Shown here in pieces: positions 24,023 through 31,807 of a stretch of 64,000 bases of DNA. Positions within the stretch are counted from its first letter, which is position 1, and every line of letters starts with the position of its first letter. The DNA is from JACADW01 sp963747985 (lineage in GTDB: Bacteria > Acidobacteriota > UBA6911): NCBI GenBank assembly GCA_963747985.1, contig CAVVHG010000007.1:62001-126000 (forward strand), read 5' to 3'. Made by a program: the position numbers and the translations under genes. The notes beneath the pieces are model-generated. The model had not been told where the DNA came from, did no database searches, and saw only the letters and a list, made by a program, of their open reading frames with translations.

Positions 24023-25642
24023 TCAACGACGATGGTTTCCGCCACCGCCTCCGCTGAAGCCGCCTCCGCCGCCTCGGCTGAAGCCACCGCTGCTGCCTCG
24101 GCTGAAACCGCTGCTGAAGCTGCCGGAACTGCCTCGACTGAAGTTGGCGCCGCCGCCGGAGAATCGTGGCGCAGACATTTGCGGAGCAGCTCGGTAAGTC
24201 TGTGGAGCCTGGTACCGCGGCTGCGCCCGGCTTTGAAATCCCTGAATCTGCGGCGCGGACCGGTACTGCTGCCCGGATTGATAGCTCTGCGGCTGGCTCT
24301 GATACCGCTGAACCTGCGGCGCGGAACGGTATTCCGGCGCAGCCTGATAGCTCCGTGATTGGCTCAGGGACCGCTGAACCTGAGGCTCCGCCCGGTATTG
24401 CTGCGGGGCCTGGTACCTCTGCTGCGTCTGATCCCGGGATTGCTGGACCTGCGGTGCGGACCGGTACTGCTGCGAAGACTGATACCGCGACGATTGGCCC
24501 TGCGATGGCTGAGCCTGAGTCCGGTACTGCTGAGAGGATGCTGTGGACTGCTGGGAAGATTGATATCTCTGTCTTTCAGGATTTCGGAACTGCTCAGCTT
24601 GAGCCGACGCGCCCCGGTACGCCTGCTGCCCGGCGGGAGCTGCCACACGTCCGCCGGAGCGGTTTGCATACGGAGACGTGCTGCCTCCAGGTCCGCTTCG
24701 CGGCGGAACCGAATTCCGGAAGCCCATCGAACCTGCCCCGTATCTCGAGGCTACCTGGCTATTCTGGTAGGGAACGTGCATTCGATGGCCCGGATCGTGC
24801 GACCAAGCCGTCCTCCCGTGATAGCCGCCCCCGTAGTAGCCGTGATGGAACCCATAGTGATCGAAGAAGTAGTTGTTTACGTATACCGAATGGCCGAACC
24901 AGTTAGGACCCCATCCCCAACCGAACCAACCTCCCCAGTTGCCGAAACAGAAGCTGAGGTTGAAGCCCGTTCCAAAACCAAAGCCGAAGTAAGGGTAGTA
25001 CAGCGACGGATAGTAGCCCCAGACCGGGGGCCCCCAGACATAATACGGATCATAGACGGGCACGTAGATCACTTGAGGGTTGGCCGGTTCAATGATGATT
25101 ACCTGCCGCCCACCCTGTTCCTCAGTCGTGACTGTCTGCTGCGGCGTCGACGAAAGACGGCCGTTCGTCTGGGCGCGAGCCCGCATGCGCTGAACGGCGC
25201 TCATGACATCCGCCTGTTGCGCAAGAAATGCATTCCCGAGATCCGTGGCCCAGCGAATGTCCTGGTTCAATTTCGCCAGGGCATCTGGAACAGCCACCAG
25301 TGCCTGTACGCTCGGATCCCAGGGTTGTTGCTTGGCGGCATCGAGGAGCGCCTGGCCCTGGAGATTGCGATTCCGCTGCAGCCACTGGCTTGCCTCCACA
25401 ACCTCGAGCGGATACGTACTGGCCACAAGTATCTGCCCCAGCAGAGGATCCGGATACAGGGCAATCGGAGCCACGAGGTTGTCCAGCTGATCAGCAGGCC
25501 ACAATTGCTGCGGCGCAGCTTGTGTCTGAGGCTGCTGCTGAGGCTGCGGGAGGGGTGGCCCCTCTTCCTGTGTCCAGACGATCGTCGCTGCACCGAGGAC
25601 TGCAAACGCCAGAAAACCTGATACCGATAGAGCGCGTCTCAT
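24023..25642 (-). CDS. DUF3300 secreted protein with Gln/Tyr repeat tail
   Basis: A 539-residue exported protein. Residues 1-24 are a signal peptide; residues about 48-200 are DUF3300 (LDNLVAPIALYPDPLLGQIL, then VIYVPVYDPYYVWGPP). Residues 200-290 are very rich in Tyr, Gly, Trp, Phe and His, residues 387-489 carry five copies of a 22-23 residue repeat with the core YRSAPQVQ, and the last 40 residues are Gly/Ser/Arg (FSRGSSGG repeats). DUF3300 proteins are cell-envelope proteins of unknown function. GGAGGAG precedes the ATG. The low-complexity tail would be disordered and sticky, suiting a matrix or surface role. The Pro/Ala-rich frames on the opposite strand are shadows. Confidence 0.85.
   Translation of the reverse strand: MRRALSVSGFLAFAVLGAATIVWTQEEGPPLPQPQQQPQTQAAPQQLWPADQLDNLVAPIALYPDPLLGQILVASTYPLEVVEASQWLQRNRNLQGQALLDAAKQQPWDPSVQALVAVPDALAKLNQDIRWATDLGNAFLAQQADVMSAVQRMRARAQTNGRLSSTPQQTVTTEEQGGRQVIIIEPANPQVIYVPVYDPYYVWGPPVWGYYPSLYYPYFGFGFGTGFNLSFCFGNWGGWFGWGWGPNWFGHSVYVNNYFFDHYGFHHGYYGGGYHGRTAWSHDPGHRMHVPYQNSQVASRYGAGSMGFRNSVPPRSGPGGSTSPYANRSGGRVAAPAGQQAYRGASAQAEQFRNPERQRYQSSQQSTASSQQYRTQAQPSQGQSSRYQSSQQYRSAPQVQQSRDQTQQRYQAPQQYRAEPQVQRSLSQSRSYQAAPEYRSAPQVQRYQSQPQSYQSGQQYRSAPQIQGFQSRAQPRYQAPQTYRAAPQMSAPRFSGGGANFSRGSSGSFSSGFSRGSSGGFSRGGGGGFSGGGGGNHRR
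24176..24484 (-). repeat. In-gene tandem repeat of 66-69 bases
   Basis: Five degenerate units encode YRSAPQVQ, YRAEPQVQ, YRSAPQVQ, YRSAPQIQ and YRAAPQM, at DUF3300-protein residues 393, 416, 438, 460 and 483. Unit length stays at 22 or 23 codons, so copy number could change without a frameshift. Confidence 0.7.
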
Positions 25643-25912
25643 GGGAAGCTCCTCCGTCTACACACTTATAGATGCTCGCGCGCCTGTGTTGTTTCAGTTT
25701 GACACGGACAGGTCCGGGAAATCCAGATCTTTGCCTGACGGTGGTTCCTGGAATAAGATCAGCTTTCGCTCCTGAAATGGGTGCCAGCAGGCACCTCCGA
25801 ATGAGTCGGATGGTCGGCACAGCCAACGAAGCGTGGAATCAGCTCGAAGTGAGCGGCTTGGAGCTCCAACGATCGGTCTCGCATGGAATTATTCCGCGGG
25901 GAAGGACCGAGG

Positions 25913-28051
25913 ATGACGGTTGACCGTCGCAAGGAGAGGTTGAGAAGCGGGGCAGGTGATTTTGTCCGGTTCGGCCTGGTCGGCATCAGCAACTCGCTCG
26001 TGGACTTCGGCGTCACGAACCTTCTGGTCCTGACATTTCAGGCAAGGAGCAGCCTGAGCCTGATGGCCATCTCCATCGTTGCTTGCGCTCTCGCGACTTT
26101 AAACAGCTATCTGCTGAACCGTAAGTGGACCTTCCGCCGGTCCGGCCCTGCCCGGCGGGCAGGCGAGGTTTCTCAGTTCTTTGCGGTCGCCTTGATGGCG
26201 ATGCTCGTCAACACCTCGATCTTTCTCTTCGTGACGAAGTACTCTCCGGACCGCCTGGCCATAGGGCACCTGGCGGCGGTGAATCTCGGGAAGCTCGCCG
26301 GGATAGTCACCGCCTTCGCTTTTTCCTTTCTGGGCTATCGGTTCGGCGTTTTTCAGACCGAACGCCTCAGGGCTTTCCGTCGTTCCTTCCGCTTCCCCAT
26401 GCAGGAATCCAGCTCGTTTGCCGCGCAGGCGGCGATTTTGATTCTCGCCGCTGCCCTGGTTCGAGCGGGTTACCTTCTCTTAACGACGGCGGTTTTCGGG
26501 GATGCGGTGAACTATGCGTGGGTCGCGGACTCCCTCTCCAAGGCGGAGTTTTCGAAGGTCGACGCATCCTGGTGCAACCTTTTCTGTTACTGGGAAGCCT
26601 TGTTCCACCTGTCGGGCCTGGACCTCTCCCGGAGCGCGATCGCAGCTTCGTTCGTGCCTGGAATTCTTCTGGTTCTCCCCGTGGTGTGGATTGCCCGTGC
26701 GCTGTTCGGTTCATCGGTTGCCTGGTTGGCGGGGTTGCTGACCGTCGCACACCCAAGGCTGGTCGAGTATTCGTGCAACGGATACGCCGAGACGTTCTAT
26801 CTCTGCGCGTTCGCTCTCGGATCGGCATTCCTGCTTCGCGTTTTCCAGACGTACGGCCTTCCGCCAGCGTTTGCCTGGGGGCTCTGCTTTGGTCTTTACA
26901 GTTGCGTCCGGAGTGAGGGGCTTCTTGCTTTCGCACTTTCCGGAGTCGTATGTGCTCTCGTTCTCAACGTACGCCGCCGGGTAAGCGAAGCGGATTCCGG
27001 GGCAGCGGTTTCCCTTGGGATACGACGGATCGCCCTCGTACTGGCTGTGGCGGTCGTGGGGTTTGTTGCCTCTGCGAGCGCCTACGCTGTTCTCTCCGTG
27101 GCGACGGTCGGCAAGCCCGGCGTCCTCCCGAGAACGATGAACCTGGTAATGGAGTTTTCGGAGCAGTCGGGCACTCGGGCGGTGGCGCGTGAAACGAACG
27201 CAGGTCGAGGTGCCTCGGGCGGGGTGAATCCGCAGCAGAGTTCCCTCGGAGACACGCTTGCGGGAGCGCTCAGCCGTGTCTCTCGAAACGTGCTCTACAG
27301 TCTGGAGAGAATCCCGGGCGTTTTGCTCTCGCCGATTCTGTTGTTTGCGCTGATCCTGCCGTTTTTCGCCGGCTCATGGGGCCGGGGTAGCCTCGACGAA
27401 CTGCCGCCCCTGCTCATGGCCGGTTTCCCCTTACTGTTTTACCCGCTGGTCCAGGTCGAGCCTCGAGTTTTTCTTCCGGTTGTGTTGCCCGTACATATCT
27501 TCGGTGCCGCGGGACTGGCGGCGTTTTCACAATACGTCGGGATTCGCCTGGGCAACCCGGCCGAGGACGGGACGCCGTCGAGGGGTGCCGAGCGTGCAGA
27601 GGCCGCAGGTTCCCGTTTTTACGGGGTTGTTGCTGCATCCATCCTGGTGGTGTACTTCGGCCTGACCGCCTGGCGGGGGGTGGATGTCGAGCGAGGCTAC
27701 GCTTTCCACAGGGAACTGGGTGCCTGGATCGGTTCGCACGTCAATCCGGATGATGTGATCACAGGCTGCGGGTACGGATACGTTTCCACGACCGGTTTCG
27801 TGGTCTCTCGGCGCATGGTTCCCCGGATATGGGCCGGCCAGCCATCTGAACTTGCCGAATTCGCCCGCCAGCACTCGGCCGGCTGGATTATAGTGTACGA
27901 ACCTTTCCTGAGAGCCGCGAACCCTGAATTGCTCAGCGTGCTCGACAGCGGAATTCCGGGCTTCGAGAAGGTATATGAGATCCGGGACTACCGGGGCTGG
28001 AGGAGCCAGATCTACCGGCGCAACGTGGGCAAAGACAAGAACTCGCCGTGA
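25913..28051 (+). CDS. GtrA domain fused to a GT39/ArnT-type membrane glycosyltransferase
   Basis: A 712-residue membrane protein. Residues about 14-135 are a GtrA-like four-helix domain (FVRFGLVGISNSLVDFGVTNLL, then NSYLLNRKWTFRR, a strong GtrA signature). The rest is a multi-helix glycosyltransferase of the GT-C type (dolichyl-mannosyltransferase/ArnT clan), with the first-loop acidic motif GDAVNYAWVADSL and a periplasmic C-terminal domain (from about 570). GtrA proteins move lipid-linked sugars across the membrane, so the fusion would pair delivery and transfer of a polyprenyl-linked sugar onto an envelope acceptor. The start at 25913 is chosen for AAGGA six bases upstream; ATG 25883 is an alternative. 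It stands alone, divergent from DUF3300. Confidence 0.85.
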   Translation: MTVDRRKERLRSGAGDFVRFGLVGISNSLVDFGVTNLLVLTFQARSSLSLMAISIVACALATLNSYLLNRKWTFRRSGPARRAGEVSQFFAVALMAMLVNTSIFLFVTKYSPDRLAIGHLAAVNLGKLAGIVTAFAFSFLGYRFGVFQTERLRAFRRSFRFPMQESSSFAAQAAILILAAALVRAGYLLLTTAVFGDAVNYAWVADSLSKAEFSKVDASWCNLFCYWEALFHLSGLDLSRSAIAASFVPGILLVLPVVWIARALFGSSVAWLAGLLTVAHPRLVEYSCNGYAETFYLCAFALGSAFLLRVFQTYGLPPAFAWGLCFGLYSCVRSEGLLAFALSGVVCALVLNVRRRVSEADSGAAVSLGIRRIALVLAVAVVGFVASASAYAVLSVATVGKPGVLPRTMNLVMEFSEQSGTRAVARETNAGRGASGGVNPQQSSLGDTLAGALSRVSRNVLYSLERIPGVLLSPILLFALILPFFAGSWGRGSLDELPPLLMAGFPLLFYPLVQVEPRVFLPVVLPVHIFGAAGLAAFSQYVGIRLGNPAEDGTPSRGAERAEAAGSRFYGVVAASILVVYFGLTAWRGVDVERGYAFHRELGAWIGSHVNPDDVITGCGYGYVSTTGFVVSRRMVPRIWAGQPSELAEFARQHSAGWIIVYEPFLRAANPELLSVLDSGIPGFEKVYEIRDYRGWRSQIYRRNVGKDKNSP

Positions 28052-28215
28052 CCTGTGACGATCGCGAGGCCGGCCTGAAGTGGTCAAGCTCAGGTTCTGC
28101 GGCAACCACGGGCGATCATCGGCTGTGGGGTTGCACTGTTTCCCCGTGAAGGGATCACGGCTCTGTCTTCTTTCCCTGAGCCTGCCTTCCAGGGATCAGA
28201 GTGCCTGCATGGGGA

Positions 28216-28533
28216 TCAGGATTCCGGCGCGACAACCTCGACGTCCATTAGAGCCATCAATGTCCTGCCTACCAGCTTGCGTATTTCAGGAATTGCCCCT
28301 CTTATCTTTTCCTCGGAGTCAATGGCGCTGATGGTCACAGGCCGGTCGCCTGGCACGTCAAAAAGCCTCTTGCGGTGCACCTCGTGATGCCCCCCGTAAC
28401 CCATGAGACCGGCGTGTACAGTCGCTCCCGCGATGCCAAGCTGGCGTAGACGTCTGACCACCGCCTCATGCAGCGGAATCTGCTCCCACATGTCGTTTTC
28501 ATCGAGATAGACCAGGAGCATCTTTCTCTGCAT
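28216..28533 (-). CDS. DUF190 protein
   Basis: A 105-residue soluble protein of the DUF190 family, with a ferredoxin-like/PII-like fold: KMLLVYLDENDMW, PLHEAVVRRLRQLGIAGATVHAG, MGYGGHHEVHR and VTISAIDSEEKI are all typical. AAGGAG seven bases before ATG 28533 fixes the start. DUF190 genes usually sit beside crcB, the fluoride exporter; here only a possible crcB remnant lies upstream (28499-28640), so this protein may be an orphan. Its biochemical role is unknown. Confidence 0.85.
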   Translation of the reverse strand: MQRKMLLVYLDENDMWEQIPLHEAVVRRLRQLGIAGATVHAGLMGYGGHHEVHRKRLFDVPGDRPVTISAIDSEEKIRGAIPEIRKLVGRTLMALMDVEVVAPES

Positions 28534-28640
28534 ATTCACTCTCCTTCCTTCCGACCCTGCCGGCAACTAAGTAGCAGAGGCCTGGGAGCGCCATCAACGC
28601 CAGGGAGAGGGCCCACGAGAGGCCGCCCCGGCCAGAATCG
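28499..28640 (-). pseudogene. Possible 3' fragment of crcB
   Basis: An open stretch ahead of DUF190, overlapping its start by 35 bases, encodes one hydrophobic helix (LSWALSLALMALPGLCYLVAG) followed by RVGRKES. Its hydrophobicity and overlap with DUF190 fit the last helix of the fluoride exporter CrcB, which normally precedes DUF190. Upstream the frame runs directly into the REP-like arm at 28644-28673, so the rest of the gene, if it was crcB, has been lost. Similarity to CrcB is weak and judged by eye; it could be a short unrelated membrane peptide. Confidence 0.3.
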
Positions 28641-28643
28641 TCT

Positions 28644-28740
28644 AATTCCGGGGACAGGCGCCATAGCCTCGAAATTCGCCTGAGCAAATCGTCCAACTGC
28701 CCAGAGTAACTTCGAGGTTATGGCGCCTGTCCCCGGAATT
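28644..28740. repeat. REP-like inverted repeat, 30-base arms
   Basis: Arms 28644-28673 and 28711-28740 are inverted copies over 30 bases with one mismatch, separated by 37 bases. The core GGGGACAGGCGCC is shared with the element at 11291-11379. The right arm contains the manA stop codon and encodes its last seven residues; the left arm abuts the possible crcB fragment. The RNA would form a strong hairpin and may also serve as a terminator for manA. Confidence 0.75.
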
Positions 28741-30010
28741 CAGGAATCGAGGCTCTGAAGACAGTCGCGTCGCAGGTTTCGGATTCGAGCGCATATGCGA
28801 GAGCATCGGGTGCCAGAGCAATCCCGCCGCGCTTCAAGAGGAGTGATCCGGATTCCGATCTCACCCACGCGGAGCCCTCGAGGACGATCATTGCGTCCGG
28901 GCCGTGCCCGGCCTCGCGGGCGTGCCGTTCTCCGGGGCTCAGCGAGATGCGGCTCAACTCGAACTCCTCAGCGGAGGTTCTATAGACCGTCTCCGTGGAA
29001 GAGACTGGATCCCCGCGGAGCACTCGGGCGATCCCGCTCTCGAAGGACAGCGTGTGCATGAGTTCTGTGACGTCCACGTGCTTGGGCGTCAGCCCTCCCC
29101 GCAGCACGTTGTCGGAACTTGCCATCAGTTCTACGGTGGTTCCCTCGAGGTACGCATGAAGCACGCCGGCACGCTGAAATGTGCCTTGTCCCGGTTGCAG
29201 GTGAAGCAGGTTCAGCAGGTAAATGGAAAAAACCCCCCGGTCGTAGCTTCCCCCAGGAAGGGGAAAGCTTTGGGCGGCGCGCAACGCCCAGAAATCATGC
29301 CCATTCCTGTCGGCGGGAATTCCCCGTTCCAGCCGTCCGATCATCTGAGCGAGGATGGCATCCACGCGGGCCTGTGGCATGCGCATGACACAACCGTACA
29401 GATCACGGAGAAGATCGCAGCGAGCTTTGAGGTCAGTTCCGGAGGCGTTCAGCCGCCGCTCCAGATCCGGCATGATCGGGACCAGTTCGGGATACGACAT
29501 GAAAGTCCCGGCAATCTGCTCAAGTGGACGAAAGCCCTGTAGCATCCAGAAGTGTGACAGCGCCACGTGCACCTCCGGCTTGTGGTTATCATCCCTGTAA
29601 TTGCGACGAGCCGATTGCAGGTTGATCCCGGCAGCGTTCTCGCGGGCGAAACCTTCTTCTGCTTGGCGCTTGTTCGGGTGAGCCTGGATGGAGAGCATCT
29701 TCCTCGCGTCCAGGACCTTAAGAAGGTAGGGTAGACGACCGCCGAAGCGTGAACTTACCGCGGGGCCGAGGATCTTTTCAGGTGCCCGCCGGATGGCATC
29801 TTCCAGGCTCAACGTTTTGCCTGAAACCTCGACGATGGCAGGTGACTTCGGGTGTGCACCGATCCAAAGCTCGGCAAAGGGTTTTCTCTCTTCGTTCCGG
29901 ACATCGAGAAGGCCGGGGATGAATTCATAGCCACCCCACTCGTAATGCTGGATGGATCCCTTGAGCTGCATCAACACCGGAGCGACCCTTCTGGTGTCAT
30001 CGGCCTTCAT
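28718..30010 (-). CDS. manA: Mannose-6-phosphate isomerase, class I
   Basis: A 430-residue zinc enzyme that interconverts mannose 6-phosphate and fructose 6-phosphate, feeding GDP-mannose synthesis or mannose use. Class I features: IQHYEWGG near the N-terminus, AELWIGAHPKSPA, then the metal-site segment LSIQAHPNK with DDNHKPEVHVAL, and later GVLHAYLEGTTVELMASSDNVLRGGLTPKHVDV with the catalytic Arg region. The last residues (EFRGQAP) and the stop lie inside a REP-like repeat arm, so the native C-terminus has probably been replaced. The start at 30010 overlaps the phosphohexomutase gene by 14 bases; ATG 29971 is an alternative. The pairing with phosphohexomutase supports a mannose route. Confidence 0.9.
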   Translation of the reverse strand: MKADDTRRVAPVLMQLKGSIQHYEWGGYEFIPGLLDVRNEERKPFAELWIGAHPKSPAIVEVSGKTLSLEDAIRRAPEKILGPAVSSRFGGRLPYLLKVLDARKMLSIQAHPNKRQAEEGFARENAAGINLQSARRNYRDDNHKPEVHVALSHFWMLQGFRPLEQIAGTFMSYPELVPIMPDLERRLNASGTDLKARCDLLRDLYGCVMRMPQARVDAILAQMIGRLERGIPADRNGHDFWALRAAQSFPLPGGSYDRGVFSIYLLNLLHLQPGQGTFQRAGVLHAYLEGTTVELMASSDNVLRGGLTPKHVDVTELMHTLSFESGIARVLRGDPVSSTETVYRTSAEEFELSRISLSPGERHAREAGHGPDAMIVLEGSAWVRSESGSLLLKRGGIALAPDALAYALESETCDATVFRASIPEFRGQAP

Positions 30011-31769
30011 CGCGGATTGCCGCTTTCTCCATCCTGCGCAGGATTCCGTCAGGCTCCGCGATGCCGATGCGGCCTATCTCGTCGGCACGGGCCTGGGTGT
30101 CGGCGACGGCATAGACGCGAAGCTCATCTGCGTTTCCGGATGGGCGGATGTGCGCGACGTCTCCATTGCTGAAGGTGACTCTAATGCCATCGACATAATT
30201 CAAGCGCACGATCCCCGGGAATCCCAGGTCTGCCGGGAACACCTTCCCCAGACGAGCCCGGATCTCGTTCATTTCTTCGAACCGGGCGGAGAGAGCCGGG
30301 ATTGCATTTCCGGCTTCATCCGAAAGGGACATCCGGTCCTGTTCAAAGGCCGCCTGTCGGACCGTTGCGTCGGCTGGGGAGAAACGCCTTATCATCTCCA
30401 GAGCGCGAACTCTGGGGAACTGTTTGAGCAGCACAGCACGACTGAAGCGCCTCGGGAGCTGCGCGAAGAGTCCGGCGACGGTCTGCTTCGTTTCGTGTGC
30501 CGCGAACAACACGCAGAGGATGGGGAGGACGGCATCGCGGGTCGGGAGTGCTGCGAGCACACCTCCGTTCGACTGGAAATCCGAGCCGGTAAGGAATCCG
30601 CCATTGGCCTCCCAACCGCAGATTGCGCGCTTGCCTCTTCTTCGAGCTCTCTCCATCCCTTCAATGACGTAAGGCGAGCCAATTCGGGTTTTTGCCTCGA
30701 GCATCCCCCGAAGATCGCTCCTGTCTATCGCGTCATTGCAGCTGATCGGGACGACCACGGCATCAGCTCTCAGGAACTTCGCCGCGATCATGCCGAGCAG
30801 GTCGCCGCTGTAAAACCTCACCCTGCCGGTTCCCGGATCCGCTCCAAGTATCAGCGGCCTGTCACTGTCGCCGTCCATGGAGACAACGGCGTCGAGTCGG
30901 CCGTGCCTGGCACGGGCCTGGTCGGCCAGCACCTGGATCGACGCTACCTGTGCATCGTCGATGTTTTCGGTATCGATTGGTACGAAAGTATCGCTGCGTC
31001 CACCGGGAATCACATCCGCTCCCAACTGGGCCAGAATTTCAACGAGCAGGTCTCTGCCAACTGCCGAGTGCTGATAGCACAAGAGTCGCATTCCCCTCAG
31101 CGACCGATCGGCGAAGAACCCTGTATAACGATCGATATAGGCTGCTCTGGCTTCCATGGTTTCAGGTGGCAGTTCCTCGTGGCCGGCTTTAAAGAGTCCT
31201 TGTGCATTGAAGAGGGATTCGCCGTATGGCTGGTCATAGAGTAGCTCCCGAATCCGCTGAACCCTGCCATTGATCGGGGCCTCGTCTTTTTTCAGAAGCT
31301 CTCCACGGGAGGTGTTGACCTTATAGCCGTTCCTGCCGAAGGGAATGTGGCTGCCCGTGATCATGATGCTGCCCTTGCGCTGCGAGAGTGCATAGCAGGT
31401 CATCGCGGGTGTAGGGATGCGGCCCAGGTTGACCGGTTCCATTCCGGCGTCACGAATGGCGCGCACGATCGTCTGAGCAATCTCGCCACGTCCGCCTTGG
31501 TCTTTCACGTAAAGGCTGGAACTCGGCCTCAGGTCATAGGCGAAGTAGAATCGGTCCCCCGGGGCAATTCCTCCCTCCGTGAGAGGCAATGACTGAAGAT
31601 ATTCGAGCTCCGCGAGCGCATTGATGTATACCTCCAATTGGGTGAGGTGTACGACTTCACCGCGACGCCCGCTGGTCCCGAAACTCAGCTCCACGGGCTC
31701 GTATTCAAGGCAAGACCGCAGCGAGCCCTTGTGGCAGGCCTGAGTCACTTGTCTTTCCTCGCACTCCAT
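29997..31769 (-). CDS. Phosphohexomutase (phosphoglucomutase/phosphomannomutase family)
   Basis: A 590-residue alpha-D-phosphohexomutase. Visible sites: the phosphoserine loop ITGSHIPFGRNGYK (Ser140), the metal loop DGDSDRP (about 299-304), the sugar-binding segment GWEANGGFLTGSD and a phosphate-binding end segment (RPSGNADELRVYAV). It should move phosphate between the C1 and C6 of glucose or mannose. It is longer than the usual 450-550 residues. The start at 31769 is set by GAAGG and the end of nrfA 38 bases upstream; the open frame to 31958 overlaps nrfA. It overlaps manA, so phosphomannomutase is the more likely activity. Confidence 0.88.
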   Translation of the reverse strand: MECEERQVTQACHKGSLRSCLEYEPVELSFGTSGRRGEVVHLTQLEVYINALAELEYLQSLPLTEGGIAPGDRFYFAYDLRPSSSLYVKDQGGRGEIAQTIVRAIRDAGMEPVNLGRIPTPAMTCYALSQRKGSIMITGSHIPFGRNGYKVNTSRGELLKKDEAPINGRVQRIRELLYDQPYGESLFNAQGLFKAGHEELPPETMEARAAYIDRYTGFFADRSLRGMRLLCYQHSAVGRDLLVEILAQLGADVIPGGRSDTFVPIDTENIDDAQVASIQVLADQARARHGRLDAVVSMDGDSDRPLILGADPGTGRVRFYSGDLLGMIAAKFLRADAVVVPISCNDAIDRSDLRGMLEAKTRIGSPYVIEGMERARRRGKRAICGWEANGGFLTGSDFQSNGGVLAALPTRDAVLPILCVLFAAHETKQTVAGLFAQLPRRFSRAVLLKQFPRVRALEMIRRFSPADATVRQAAFEQDRMSLSDEAGNAIPALSARFEEMNEIRARLGKVFPADLGFPGIVRLNYVDGIRVTFSNGDVAHIRPSGNADELRVYAVADTQARADEIGRIGIAEPDGILRRMEKAAIRDEGR

Positions 31770-31807
31770 GATTGCCCAACCTTCACCGATTGGAGAGGAC
31801 GGCCACT

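Noticed and set aside
24176..24484. Regularly spaced repeats as a CRISPR array
   Set aside because: The units are degenerate, in frame and encode a Gln/Tyr-rich protein tail; there are no unique spacers.
24359..25621. 420-residue Arg/Leu-rich frame on the plus strand
   Set aside because: Antisense shadow of the DUF3300 gene; its regularity comes from the repeat and from GC-rich codons.
29952..31244. 430-residue frame on the plus strand
   Set aside because: Antisense to the phosphohexomutase, which has complete active-site motifs.
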